Shown here piece after piece: positions 25,880 to 33,860 of a DNA stretch of 64,000 nucleotides. Every line of letters begins with the position of its first letter. Position 1 is the first letter of the stretch. The notes under the pieces are model-generated. The model made no database searches. It was given only the letters and a program-made list of their open reading frames with translations, and had not been told where the DNA came from. Source of the DNA: DATBLE01 sp963837265 (GTDB taxonomy: Bacteria > Actinomycetota > Thermoleophilia > Gaiellales > Gaiellaceae); contig CAWIMQ010000005.1 of assembly GCA_963837265.1 (NCBI GenBank), positions 1 through 64,000 on the forward strand. Reading direction: 5' to 3'. The position numbers and the translations under genes are program-made.

Positions 25880-26921
25880 CCAGCAGTCGCTCCTCGGCTC
25901 TCCGCCTCCGGACACGAATCCCGCCCGCCCAGACGGCACCGAGCAGGAGCAGCGGCGCACCCGCGACGAGGGCGTAGACCAGCACCTTCGCCTCGTCGCC
26001 CAGGATCTGCCCCGAGCGGTGGAGAGCGCGCCCGATCCGGCCCCGCTCGTGCGCCGGGGCGACGGCCGCGGCGGCCGTGTGCAGGTCGAGCGCGACGGTC
26101 GCGTAGCTCACCCGGCGCTGCTCCGCCGCCTGCGCCCTGCGGAGCACGACCAGCCGCCGGCGGGCGGCGACGAGCTTGTTCTCGAGCGCGGCCCGGTCGG
26201 CCGCGGAGAGGTCCGGGCTCTCGAGCCGCGCCTGGAGCTTCGCGATCGTGTCGCGCTCTGCCTGCATCTGCCTGAACCGCCGGTCGAGCTGCGGCTGGAC
26301 GTCCCGGATCGACACGTGCTGGTCGAGGATCCGTCCGAGGGCCGAGAAGCGCACGATCGCGGCCTGCACGCTCCCGACCGGGATCCGCAGGACGAGCCGC
26401 GCCGTCCCGCGGTCGGCCCCGGAGCCGTACTCGACGCTGCGCACGTACCCGTGGAGCGACGTGGTCAGGCGAAGCGCCCGCTTGGTCGCGGCCGAGAGGT
26501 CGCCGATCCTCAGCGTGAGCTCGGCCTCGTAGAGCTGCGCCCGGCCGGGTGTCGCGGGCAGGGCGGCCCCGGCGCTCCCGCCTGCGCCCGCCTTCGGCGC
26601 CGCCGCGGAGTCGACCGGCGCCCGATCCGGGAGCACCTGGCCCGCCGCACCGCCCGCCGCACTGCCCGGGGTCGCCGTCAGACGCTGCGCGGCCGGCCGG
26701 CCGCCCTTCCCCGAGGTCGCGAGCCCGACGGCGAGCGCGCCGGCCAGGGCCGCCGCGACGACCGCGGGGGCGAGCATGAGCGCCGCGCGGCGCCACCGCC
26801 GCCCCCGCCGCGGCGGCTCGGCCGGCGACTCGGCGGCGATCGCGAGCACGCGCCGGCGGAGCTCCGGCGGCGCGGCGATCCGCGCTGCGCGGATCTGGTC
26901 GACGAGCTCAGGCTGCGACAT
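25869..26921 (-). CDS. DUF4349 membrane protein, putative anti-sigma factor
   Basis: 350 residues. A cytosolic N-terminus (about 1-45, with PPELRRRVLAIAAE) is followed by one membrane helix (46-70) and a long extracytoplasmic DUF4349 domain with a coiled coil (LDRRFRQMQAERDTIAKLQARLE...). A second helix near the C-terminus (about 318-338) follows. It overlaps the start side of the ECF sigma gene end by 14 nt, the usual sigma/anti-sigma order, so a membrane-bound regulator of that sigma factor is likely. No ZAS zinc motif is visible, so the anti-sigma role is inferred. Confidence 0.8.
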   Translation of the reverse strand: MSQPELVDQIRAARIAAPPELRRRVLAIAAESPAEPPRRGRRWRRAALMLAPAVVAAALAGALAVGLATSGKGGRPAAQRLTATPGSAAGGAAGQVLPDRAPVDSAAAPKAGAGGSAGAALPATPGRAQLYEAELTLRIGDLSAATKRALRLTTSLHGYVRSVEYGSGADRGTARLVLRIPVGSVQAAIVRFSALGRILDQHVSIRDVQPQLDRRFRQMQAERDTIAKLQARLESPDLSAADRAALENKLVAARRRLVVLRRAQAAEQRRVSYATVALDLHTAAAAVAPAHERGRIGRALHRSGQILGDEAKVLVYALVAGAPLLLLGAVWAGGIRVRRRRAEERLLASP

Positions 26922-27444
26922 CGGCCCTCATCCTCTCTTCGAGCTTCCTCAGCGCCCGGCTCAGGCGCGTCGTACAGGCGGTGGCTGAGATGCCGAGCAC
27001 CCGCGAGGCCGTCTCTCCGTCGAGGTCGAGCAGGACGCGCAGGGCGATCACCTCGCGCTCTCCCGCCGAGAGCGCGGCGAGCGCCCGCTCCAGCTCGGCC
27101 GAGAGGCCGCCGAAGAGGCCGTCCTCGACGGGCTCTTCCCGCTCGCGAGCGTACGTTCCCTCACGGCGCCGCCGGCGCTCCTCGGCACGGAAGTGGTCGA
27201 GCGCGACCGAGCGCGCGATCTGGCACAGCCACGTGCGCGCGCTGCCGCGCCGCGGATCGAACCGGTGCCACCGCCGGAACGCCTTCTCGAACGTCTCGGC
27301 GGTCAGGTCCTCCGCGACGCCCCGGTCGCGGGTGAGGTAGACGAGGTACGCGTGGACGTCTTCCAGGTGCCGCTCGGCGGCGGTCTCGAACGTCGGCACC
27401 TCGGCGAGGACGGGCACGCCGTCTCTACGCCGCCGGCCCCGCAC
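26908..27444 (-). CDS. ECF-type RNA polymerase sigma factor
   Basis: 178-residue sigma-70-family protein. Region 2 has DLTAETFEKAFRRWHRFDPRRGSARTWLCQIARSVALDHFR. Region 4 has LSAGEREVIALRVLLDLDGETASRVLGISATACTTRLSRALRKL. GTG at 27444 sits 4 nt after the opcA stop within GGAGTG. GTG at 27417 is an alternative. Position directly after opcA suggests it is transcribed with the pentose-phosphate genes, and it is followed by its probable DUF4349 regulator. Confidence 0.9.
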   Translation of the reverse strand: MRGRRRRDGVPVLAEVPTFETAAERHLEDVHAYLVYLTRDRGVAEDLTAETFEKAFRRWHRFDPRRGSARTWLCQIARSVALDHFRAEERRRRREGTYAREREEPVEDGLFGGLSAELERALAALSAGEREVIALRVLLDLDGETASRVLGISATACTTRLSRALRKLEERMRADVAA

Positions 27445-27448
27445 TCCG

Positions 27449-28294
27449 TCACACCGACCGGACGGCTGCCTCGTACACCCGGTCGCGGGTGTAGACCTCG
27501 AGCTCGTCCGAGAGCAGGTCGCTGGGCGACCGGAGGAGACGCGACGCCCCCCGGACCGGCGCGCCGTCCACCTCGACGCGCACGAGCGTGGCCCTCTCCT
27601 CGACCCGGAGCCGGAAGTCGCGCTTCAGGCGGGAGCGGAGCCAGCCGCGCAGGAGGAGCGCTTCCGCCCGCGGGCCCTCGACGCGTAGCGAGCGGGCCGT
27701 GCGGATCCCCGGCCAGAGCCCGGCGAGGGCGGCACGCCAGCGGAGCGTCCTCGCCCACGCGAGGTCGGAGGCCGCCACCCGGTCGAACGACTCGGCCAGC
27801 CGCCGGAAGCCGTCCTGCAGGCGGCCGCCCCACTCGGCCGAGTCGACGATGAGCCGGTCGCTCACCCCGAGGAGCTGCTCGAACTCCGGCGAGCCGAAGC
27901 CGGGCCGACCGCGCCAGCGCAGGAAGGCGGGCAGGTCGGGGATCTGAAGCGGGACGACGACGCTCGCCGGCGCCCTGGCGGTGACGCCGCGCAGCCAGAT
28001 CCGCACGAGCTCCGCGCAGACCTCCGTGCCCGAGCCGGGAAAGTGCTCGTGACGGATCTCGGCGTCGATGCGGTCGGCCTTCGCCTTCGGATCGGGGTGG
28101 AGCAGGATCGTCCGCGACGGGACGCGGGTGCCCATCCCCTCGAGGACCCGGTCGGCGGCGCGAGACCACTCGCGGGGCACCCAGGCGGCATGCGTGAGCA
28201 CGCTCGTCCGCTGCGACGGCTCCTCGGAGTCGCGGAAGTCGTCGAGCCGGCGCTCGATCTCCGCGACCGAGACGTCCCTCAGCGCCTGCGCCAC
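27449..28294 (-). CDS. opcA: Glucose-6-phosphate dehydrogenase assembly protein OpcA
   Basis: 281-residue OpcA, an actinobacterial and cyanobacterial activator of G6PDH. Family features include RTSVLTHAAWVPREW near the N-terminus, SRTILLHPDPKAKADRIDAEI and a central VVVPLQIPDLPAFLRWRG. The frame is open upstream, but GTG at 28294 matches the family start (VAQALRDVSVAEIERRLDD) and overlaps the zwf stop by 16 nt. This is the standard zwf-opcA order. Confidence 0.9.
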   Translation of the reverse strand: MAQALRDVSVAEIERRLDDFRDSEEPSQRTSVLTHAAWVPREWSRAADRVLEGMGTRVPSRTILLHPDPKAKADRIDAEIRHEHFPGSGTEVCAELVRIWLRGVTARAPASVVVPLQIPDLPAFLRWRGRPGFGSPEFEQLLGVSDRLIVDSAEWGGRLQDGFRRLAESFDRVAASDLAWARTLRWRAALAGLWPGIRTARSLRVEGPRAEALLLRGWLRSRLKRDFRLRVEERATLVRVEVDGAPVRGASRLLRSPSDLLSDELEVYTRDRVYEAAVRSV

Positions 28295-29781
28295 TCCCGC
28301 CCGTCCCGGCGGAGGAGCCGATCGGCCGCCTCGGGGCCCCACGTTCCCGCCTCGTAGTTCGGGAGCGAGACACGTCTGCGCCGCCAGCCCCGCACGATCG
28401 AGTCGACGAGCGTCCACTGCTCGTCCACCTCGTCTGCACGGGTGAACAGGGTCGCGTCGCCGAGCAGGCAGTCGAGGATCAGCCGCTCGTACGCCTCCGG
28501 AAGCTCGGTGCGGAAGGCGCCGCCGTAGAGGAAGTCCATGTGGACCGTGCGGATCAACATCCCCTGGCCCGGCACCTTCGCGCCGATCGCGAGCGAGACG
28601 CCCTCGTCGGGCTGCACGTTGACGAGGAGCACGTTCGGACGCATCTCGGCCGACGCCCCCTGCGCGAACGGCGGATGGGGCGCCCGCTTGAACTCGATCG
28701 CGATCGTCGTCTCGCGCTTCGGCAGCCGCTTGCCGGTGCGCACGTAGAACGGGGTGCCCGCCCAGCGCCAGTTGTCGATGTAGAGCTTGGCGGCGAAGAA
28801 GGTCTCGGTCGTCGAGTGCTCGTCGACGCCTTTCTCCTCCCGGTAGCCGGGGGCGGGCTTGCCCTCGACGAACCCCGGGCCGTACTGGCCGCGGACGACG
28901 TGCCTCGCGGTCGGAGCGCGCATCGCGCGGATCACCTTCACCTTCTCGTTGCGGACCGACTCGGCGGTGAAGTCGATCGGGGGCTCCATCGCCGTCAGGG
29001 CGACGAGCTGGAGCATGTGGTTCTGGAAGATGTCCCTGATCGCGCCTGCCTGCTCGTAGAAGGCGGCGCGACCCTCGATCCCGATCGACTCGGCGACGGT
29101 GATCTCGACGTGGTCGACGAACTGGCGGTTCCAGATCGGCTCGAAGATGCCGTTGGAGAAGCGCAGCGCGAGCATGTTCTGGACCGTCTCCTTGCCCAGG
29201 TAGTGGTCGATGCGGTAGATCTCGCGCTCGTCGAAGTAGCGCGAGACCTCCTCCCTCAGCCGCCGGGCGCTCGCCCGGTCGGAGCCGAAGGGCTTCTCGA
29301 CGATCACGCGCGTCCAGCCGTCCCAGTCGGCGCGCCGCGCGCCCAGCTTGTCGATCACGGTCGAGATCGCGCTCGGCGGGACCGCGAGGTAGAAGACGCG
29401 GTTCCCGCCCGTCCCGTGCTCCCGGTCGAGCGTCGCCAGCGTGTCCATCACCGCGTCCTCGCCCCCGTCGCTCGAGAAGTCGGTGGAGACGTAGCGCATG
29501 CCGGCGGCCAGGCGCCGCCAGACCTTCTCGTCGAGCTTGTCCCGGCCGAACCGGCGCACCGACTCCTTCATCCGCTCGCGGAAGTCGGCGTCCGTCTCCG
29601 GCGACCGGGCGACGCCGACGATCCCGAACCGTTCCGGGAGCAGGTTCCGCACCGCCAGCGAGTAGATCGCGGGCAGGAGCTTCCGCCTCGTCAGGTCGCC
29701 CGAGGCCCCGAAGATGACGAGCGCGCAGGAGTCGGGCGTCCGCGGCAGGCGAAGGCCCTCTGCCAGCGGGTTCCTGGCCAA
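28279..29781 (-). CDS. zwf: Glucose-6-phosphate dehydrogenase
   Basis: First enzyme of the oxidative pentose-phosphate pathway, oxidising glucose-6-P to 6-phosphogluconolactone with NADP. The 500-residue product has the nucleotide-binding motif IFGASGDLTRRKL and the active-site signature IDHYLGKETVQN. The best start is TTG at 29781 (MARNPLAEGLRLPRTPDSC...), 19 nt after the gnd stop. An ATG at 29862 lies inside gnd and would add 27 basic residues. Followed by opcA in the same operon. Confidence 0.94.
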   Translation of the reverse strand: MARNPLAEGLRLPRTPDSCALVIFGASGDLTRRKLLPAIYSLAVRNLLPERFGIVGVARSPETDADFRERMKESVRRFGRDKLDEKVWRRLAAGMRYVSTDFSSDGGEDAVMDTLATLDREHGTGGNRVFYLAVPPSAISTVIDKLGARRADWDGWTRVIVEKPFGSDRASARRLREEVSRYFDEREIYRIDHYLGKETVQNMLALRFSNGIFEPIWNRQFVDHVEITVAESIGIEGRAAFYEQAGAIRDIFQNHMLQLVALTAMEPPIDFTAESVRNEKVKVIRAMRAPTARHVVRGQYGPGFVEGKPAPGYREEKGVDEHSTTETFFAAKLYIDNWRWAGTPFYVRTGKRLPKRETTIAIEFKRAPHPPFAQGASAEMRPNVLLVNVQPDEGVSLAIGAKVPGQGMLIRTVHMDFLYGGAFRTELPEAYERLILDCLLGDATLFTRADEVDEQWTLVDSIVRGWRRRRVSLPNYEAGTWGPEAADRLLRRDGREWRRR

Positions 29782-29800
29782 ACTCGCTGCGCGAGCTCGG

Positions 29801-30712
29801 CTAGGAGCTCGACGAGCCGTCACTCTGGCCCTCTGGCCGTTCGCCTTGCAGGCGAACGGCATGGCCGCCGAACTGGTTGCGGAGGGCGGCGTTCACCTTC
29901 GCGGCAAACGACTCCTCCTGACGGGAGGCGAACCGCGCGAAGAGCGCCGCCGTGATCGCCGGCGCGGGCACGCTCTCGTCGATCGCGGTGAAGACCGTCC
30001 ACCGTCCCTCGCCGGAGTCCTCGACGTAGCCGCGGATCTTCTCCAGGCCGGGGTCCTGCTCGAGGGCGAGCACCAGGAGATCGAGCAGCCAGCTGCGCAC
30101 GACCGAGCCGTGCTGCCACAGCCCGGCGACCTTGTGCAGGTTCACGGGGAACTCCGAGGCCTGGATGATCTCGAAGCCTTCCGCGATCGACTCCATCATC
30201 CCGTACTCGATCCCGTTGTGGACCATCTTCACGAAATGCCCCGCGCCTGCCGGGCCGACGTGCGCGTGGCCGCCCGGCTCGGTCAGGTCCTTGATGAAGG
30301 GCACCACCTGCTCGTAGACGGCCGCGTCGCCGCCGACCATCACGCAGTACCCCTCCTTCAGGCCCCAGATCCCGCCCGAGACGCCGGCGTCGAGGAACGC
30401 GATGCTCTTCTTCTTCGCGTCCTCCGCGCGGCGTTGCGAGTCGCGGAAGTTGGAGTTGCCTCCGTCGACGATGATGTCGCCGTCCTCGAGGAGACCGAGG
30501 AGCGTCTGGAACGCGTTCTCGGTCGGGTCGCCGGCCGGGATCATCAGCCAGACGACGCGCGGCTGCGGCAGCTTGCTCGCCAGCTCGACGAGCGAGCCCG
30601 CCGTGCGCTCGGGGTTCGTCCGCGCGTAGGTCTCGACGGTGTGGCCGTGACCTCTGAGCCGCTCCGTCATGTTCGCGCCCATCTTCCCCAGCCCGACCAT
30701 GCCCAGGTTCAT
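29801..30712 (-). CDS. gnd: 6-phosphogluconate dehydrogenase, short (GndA/YqeC) type
   Basis: 303-residue decarboxylating dehydrogenase giving ribulose-5-P. The length and motifs fit the short, often NAD-linked group: GLGKMGANMTERLRGHGH (Rossmann), WLMIPAGDPTENAF, DGGNSNFRDSQRRAE, GVSGGIWGLKEGYCVMVGG, and the catalytic KMVHNGIEYGMM. ATG 30712 overlaps the pgi stop by 4 nt. The 3' end encodes a serine-rich tail and carries an 11-bp hairpin (29836-29860), so the C-terminus may have been altered by insertion of a palindrome. Confidence 0.94.
   Translation of the reverse strand: MNLGMVGLGKMGANMTERLRGHGHTVETYARTNPERTAGSLVELASKLPQPRVVWLMIPAGDPTENAFQTLLGLLEDGDIIVDGGNSNFRDSQRRAEDAKKKSIAFLDAGVSGGIWGLKEGYCVMVGGDAAVYEQVVPFIKDLTEPGGHAHVGPAGAGHFVKMVHNGIEYGMMESIAEGFEIIQASEFPVNLHKVAGLWQHGSVVRSWLLDLLVLALEQDPGLEKIRGYVEDSGEGRWTVFTAIDESVPAPAITAALFARFASRQEESFAAKVNAALRNQFGGHAVRLQGERPEGQSDGSSSS
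29836..29860. repeat. 11-bp hairpin inside the gnd 3' end
   Basis: GCCGTTCGCCT (29836-29846), loop TGC, AGGCGAACGGC (29850-29860), a perfect inverted repeat within coding sequence for the last ~20 residues. It is similar in style to the other 3-nt-loop hairpins near gene ends in this window. Confidence 0.6.
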
Positions 30713-32068
30713 AGATCCTCCAATCGGACGCGCGCGACCGGGCGGCCGCGCTCCTTCAACGCTGCGTAGTCTCCTGCAGCCTGGGCGCGAATCAGCCGCC
30801 CGAAGCCGAACTTCTGCCCGGGAATCGAAAGCTCCTCGCCGGTCTCGTCCACGACCTGGATGAAGCAGCCGATCTGCGCCCCGCCCTTGTGCAGCTGGCC
30901 GGTCGAGTGCAGGTAGCGCGGCCCGAGGCCGTGGGTGACGACGCAGCCCGTCTCCGCGCGGGCACGCTCGACGAGAGGGCCGAGCCGCTCCTCCTCGGCC
31001 GGATCGACGAACGCCTGGATCGCGACGTAGTCGCCGGGCCGGGCCTGTCCGAGCAGCTCGTCGATCGAAGACTCTGGTTCGTTGGCCGGATCCCGGCCAG
31101 AGGACAAGGATCTGGCCGGTGCGGTCCTTCGCCTCCTGCACGTTCGGCTGGTCGAAGGGGTTGATCCCGAGGATCGCGCCGGCGACGGCGGTCGCGAACT
31201 CCCAGCGGTAGAACTCCGCCCCGACGTCGTACGCGTCGTCGACCAGCACGGCGCCGACCTGGCGATCGGCGCCGTCGGGCGACTCCCCCGGCGCAGGCAC
31301 GAGACCGCGCCCCTGCTTCCCGGTCGACTCGGCGAGCAGCTGTTCCACCCACAGGCCGAATCCGTGGGGACTCGGCCTGATCACGACCTTGTCGCGCCCC
31401 TGCTCCCAGGCCCGGCCGAGCTCCAGGCCCAGCTCCAGGCCGGGGCTGTCGTCGGAGACCCGGCACGCGTCGAGCGTCTCCTCGGCCCGCCCGAGCAGCC
31501 GCTCGAGGTCGACGCTCATCAGCGCCGCGGGGACGAGACCGAACGGCGAGAGCGCCGAGTAGCGGCCGCCGATGGAGGGCTCGCCGGCGAAGACCGCACG
31601 GAAGCCACGCTCGTGGGCGAGCTGCTCCAGCTCGGAGCCCGGGTCGGTGATCGCGGCGAACCGCCGGCCGTCCCGGCCGGCCCGCCGCCAGAAGAACTCG
31701 AGGTGGGAGCGGGTCTCGAGCGTCGTCCCGGACTTCGAGGCGGCGACGAACAGCGTGCGCTCGAGGTCGAGCGAGTCGGCGAGCCGCGCGATCGCCAGCG
31801 GGTGGGTCGTGTCGAGGACGTGGAACCTCGAGGCCCCGAATGCCCGCCGCAGCACCTCCGGCGCCAGGCTCGACCCGCCCATGCCGAGCAGGACGAAGTC
31901 GTCGAACTCGTACGGGAGGTCGCGCGCGAAGGCCTGGATCTCCGGCACCCGCTCGCGCATCCGTAACGGCTCGTCGAGCCAGCCGAGCCACTGGGCCTCG
32001 TCGTGGCCGGTCCAGACGGTCGGGTCCCGCTCCCAGATCCGCTCGACGAGCTCTCCGGGATCGATCAC
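30709..32068 (-). pseudogene. pgi: Glucose-6-phosphate isomerase, frame interrupted
   Basis: Interconverts glucose-6-P and fructose-6-P. From GTG 32068 the first frame encodes the catalytic SIS region (MGGSSLAPEVLRRAFG, AASKSGTTLETRSHLEFF, ALSPFGLVPAALM) up to NVQEAKDRTGQIL. The rest (SGRDPANEPESSIDELLGQARPGDYVAIQAF to the end) lies in the +1 frame. Removing one base at about 31105 (CTT-G-TCC) restores a continuous protein of about 452 residues. This form resembles the isomerase half of Tal-Pgi fusion proteins, and tal is the preceding gene. A sequence error is as likely as a true mutation. Overlaps gnd by 4 nt. Confidence 0.85.
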
Positions 32069-32112
32069 GGCCGCGGCCGGGAGGGGTCGGTCATCGACTG
32101 GTCGCCGGCCCG

Positions 32113-33222
32113 TCAGCGGGCTCCGACCAGCTCGCCGCGCTTGGCGCGGATCCCCGCGAGCAGCTCCTCGAACGAGTCGGAGAACTTCTGGACGCCTTCC
32201 TCCTCGAGCACCCGCGTGACGTCGTCGACATCGATCCCGGCGGCGGCGAGGTCGTCGAAGAGCACGCGAGCCTCCTCGAGCGAGCCCTCCAGCGTGAGCC
32301 GGGCCTCGCCGTGGTCCTGGAACGCCTCGATCGTCTCCTCCGGCATCGTGTTCACGGTGTCGGGGCCGATCAGATCCTCGACGTACATCACGTCGCGGTA
32401 GGCCGGGTTCTTCGTCGAGGTCGAGGCCCAGAGACACCACTGCTTCGACGCGCCCTTCGCCTCCAGGGCCGCCCACCGCTCGCCCGCGAACGCCTCCTTC
32501 CAGCTCTGGTAGGCGAGCTTCGCGTTCGCGACCGCGAGCTTCCCTTTCAGCTCCTCGTGGCCGCCGATGGCGTCGAGCCGCTTGTCGGTCTCGGTGTCCA
32601 CGCGCGACACGAAGAAGCTGGCGACCGACGACACCGCGCCCGGGTCGCCGCCCGCCTCGACCAGTCGCTCGACGCCGCGGATGTAGGCCCCCATCACCTC
32701 GCGGTGGCGCTGGAGCGAGAAGATCAGGGTGACGTTGATCGACTTGCCGGCGGCGATCATCTCCTCGATCGCAGGCAGGCCGGCCTTCGTCCCCGGGATC
32801 TTCACGTACAGGTTCGGCTTGTCGACGAGCGCGTGCAGGCGCCTGGCCTCGGCGAGCGTGCCCGCGGTGTCGAAGGCGAGCGCCGGATCGACCTCGAGCG
32901 AGACGTACCCGCGCAGGCCCTTGCCCTCGTCCCAGACCCTGCGCATGAGGTCGCAGGCCTCGCCGATGTCACGCCCGGCGAGCGAGAGGAAGATCTCCTT
33001 GGCGTTGTTCTCGTGCTCGAGCAGGTCGCGCATCTGGTCGTCGTACGCGGAGCCCTGCGAGATCGCCTTCTGGAAGATGGTCGGGTTCGAGGTCACGCCC
33101 GTGACGGCGTCCTCCTGCATCATCCGCGCGAGCCCGCCGCCGTGCACGAGGTCGCGCGAGAGGTAGTCGATCCACACGCTCTGGCCGAGCGCGGAGAGCC
33201 GGTGCAAGCGGGAATCACCCAT
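32113..33222 (-). CDS. tal: Transaldolase
   Basis: 369-residue transaldolase of the longer actinobacterial type, transferring a dihydroxyacetone unit between sedoheptulose-7-P and glyceraldehyde-3-P. Motifs are GVTSNPTIFQKAI, the Schiff-base lysine in LYVKIPGTKAGL, INVTLIFSLQRH and VASFFVSRVDTE. ATG 33222 has GGAAAGGA 7 nt upstream; in-frame residues further upstream are from the structured spacer and are rejected. Lies between rpiB and pgi. Confidence 0.95.
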   Translation of the reverse strand: MGDSRLHRLSALGQSVWIDYLSRDLVHGGGLARMMQEDAVTGVTSNPTIFQKAISQGSAYDDQMRDLLEHENNAKEIFLSLAGRDIGEACDLMRRVWDEGKGLRGYVSLEVDPALAFDTAGTLAEARRLHALVDKPNLYVKIPGTKAGLPAIEEMIAAGKSINVTLIFSLQRHREVMGAYIRGVERLVEAGGDPGAVSSVASFFVSRVDTETDKRLDAIGGHEELKGKLAVANAKLAYQSWKEAFAGERWAALEAKGASKQWCLWASTSTKNPAYRDVMYVEDLIGPDTVNTMPEETIEAFQDHGEARLTLEGSLEEARVLFDDLAAAGIDVDDVTRVLEEEGVQKFSDSFEELLAGIRAKRGELVGAR

Positions 33223-33240
33223 GTGCCGTCCTTTCCGAAG

Positions 33241-33330
33241 CATGGGGGAACCCTGGGTTCCCCCATGGACCCCCTCCTTCACCGTGCCGACAATCACTCG
33301 ATACCGGGACTCCGCCGGGCAAAGCCCGGC
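33241..33330. repeat. Two hairpins in the rpiB-tal spacer
   Basis: A 27-bp palindrome (13-bp arms CATGGGGGAACCC around a central T, 33241-33267) and a 7-bp hairpin GCCGGGC/AAA/GCCCGGC (33314-33330) lie between the rpiB stop and the tal start. They may terminate or attenuate the operon after rpiB, or stabilise its mRNA. No U-tract follows. Confidence 0.6.
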
Positions 33331-33369
33331 TGCGTCCGCGGCGGGTCCTGCTCAAAGAACGAATCGCGG

Positions 33370-33840
33370 TCACCTTGCCTCCTGCTTCCCCGCGAAGTCG
33401 CGCTCCAGAGCCGCAATCTTCTCGAGTCTTCTCACGTAGCGCTCTCCTCCCCCGAAACGTGCTCCGAGGAACGTCCGCACGAGATCGGCCGCGAGCTCGT
33501 TGCCGACCACCTCGGAGCCGAGGCAGAGCACGTTCATGTCGTCGTGCTCGACGCCCTGGTGGGCGGAGTACATGTCGTGGCAGATCGCGCCGCGGATCCC
33601 GGGCAGCTTGCAGGCGGCGACAGCCGCGCCGACGCCCGACCCGCAGACGAGGACGCCGCGCTCGGCGCCGCCGGCCCGGATCGTCTCGCCGATCTCGCGC
33701 GCCTTGTCCGGGTAGTCGATCCGCACCGAGGGGTCGTCCGTTCCGAGGTCGACAGCCTGGTGCCCGAGGGCGGCCAGCTCCTCGAGTACGCGCTCGCGGA
33801 GCTTCACGCCACGGTGGTCGAAGGCGACCGCCACCCTCAT
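33370..33840 (-). CDS. rpiB: Ribose-5-phosphate isomerase B
   Basis: 156-residue RpiB/LacAB family isomerase (ribose-5-P to ribulose-5-P). It shows AFDHRGVKLRERV at the N-terminus, the active-site cysteine in VLVCGSGVGAAVAACK, and HDMYSAHQGVEHDDMNVLCLG. ATG 33840 is 7 nt after the -10 TAACGT (33853-33848), so it is likely leaderless. It is the first gene of the minus-strand pentose-phosphate operon and is divergent from tkt by only 20 bp. Confidence 0.94.
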   Translation of the reverse strand: MRVAVAFDHRGVKLRERVLEELAALGHQAVDLGTDDPSVRIDYPDKAREIGETIRAGGAERGVLVCGSGVGAAVAACKLPGIRGAICHDMYSAHQGVEHDDMNVLCLGSEVVGNELAADLVRTFLGARFGGGERYVRRLEKIAALERDFAGKQEAR

Positions 33841-33846
33841 CCCAGC

Positions 33847-33853
33847 TACGTTA
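33847..33853. promoter_or_regulatory. Overlapping divergent -10 boxes of tkt and rpiB
   Basis: TACGTT (plus strand, 33847-33852) and TAACGT (minus strand, 33853-33848) share five base pairs. ATG of tkt follows by 8 nt and ATG of rpiB by 7 nt, so each transcript would start at or beside its start codon. Both -35 regions fall inside the opposite gene. RNA polymerase cannot occupy both at once. Confidence 0.6.
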
Positions 33854-33860
33854 CCTGGCA

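Noticed and set aside
31095..31115. Programmed +1 frameshift in pgi
   Set aside because: There is no in-frame stop codon at the shift and no internal Shine-Dalgarno at the expected distance. A single-base error or mutation explains it better.
29801..32476. A fusion of pgi and gnd in one 891-residue frame
   Set aside because: The frame runs through pgi, then through out-of-frame pgi sequence, and then into gnd. It is explained by a frameshift in pgi; gnd has its own ATG overlapping the pgi stop.
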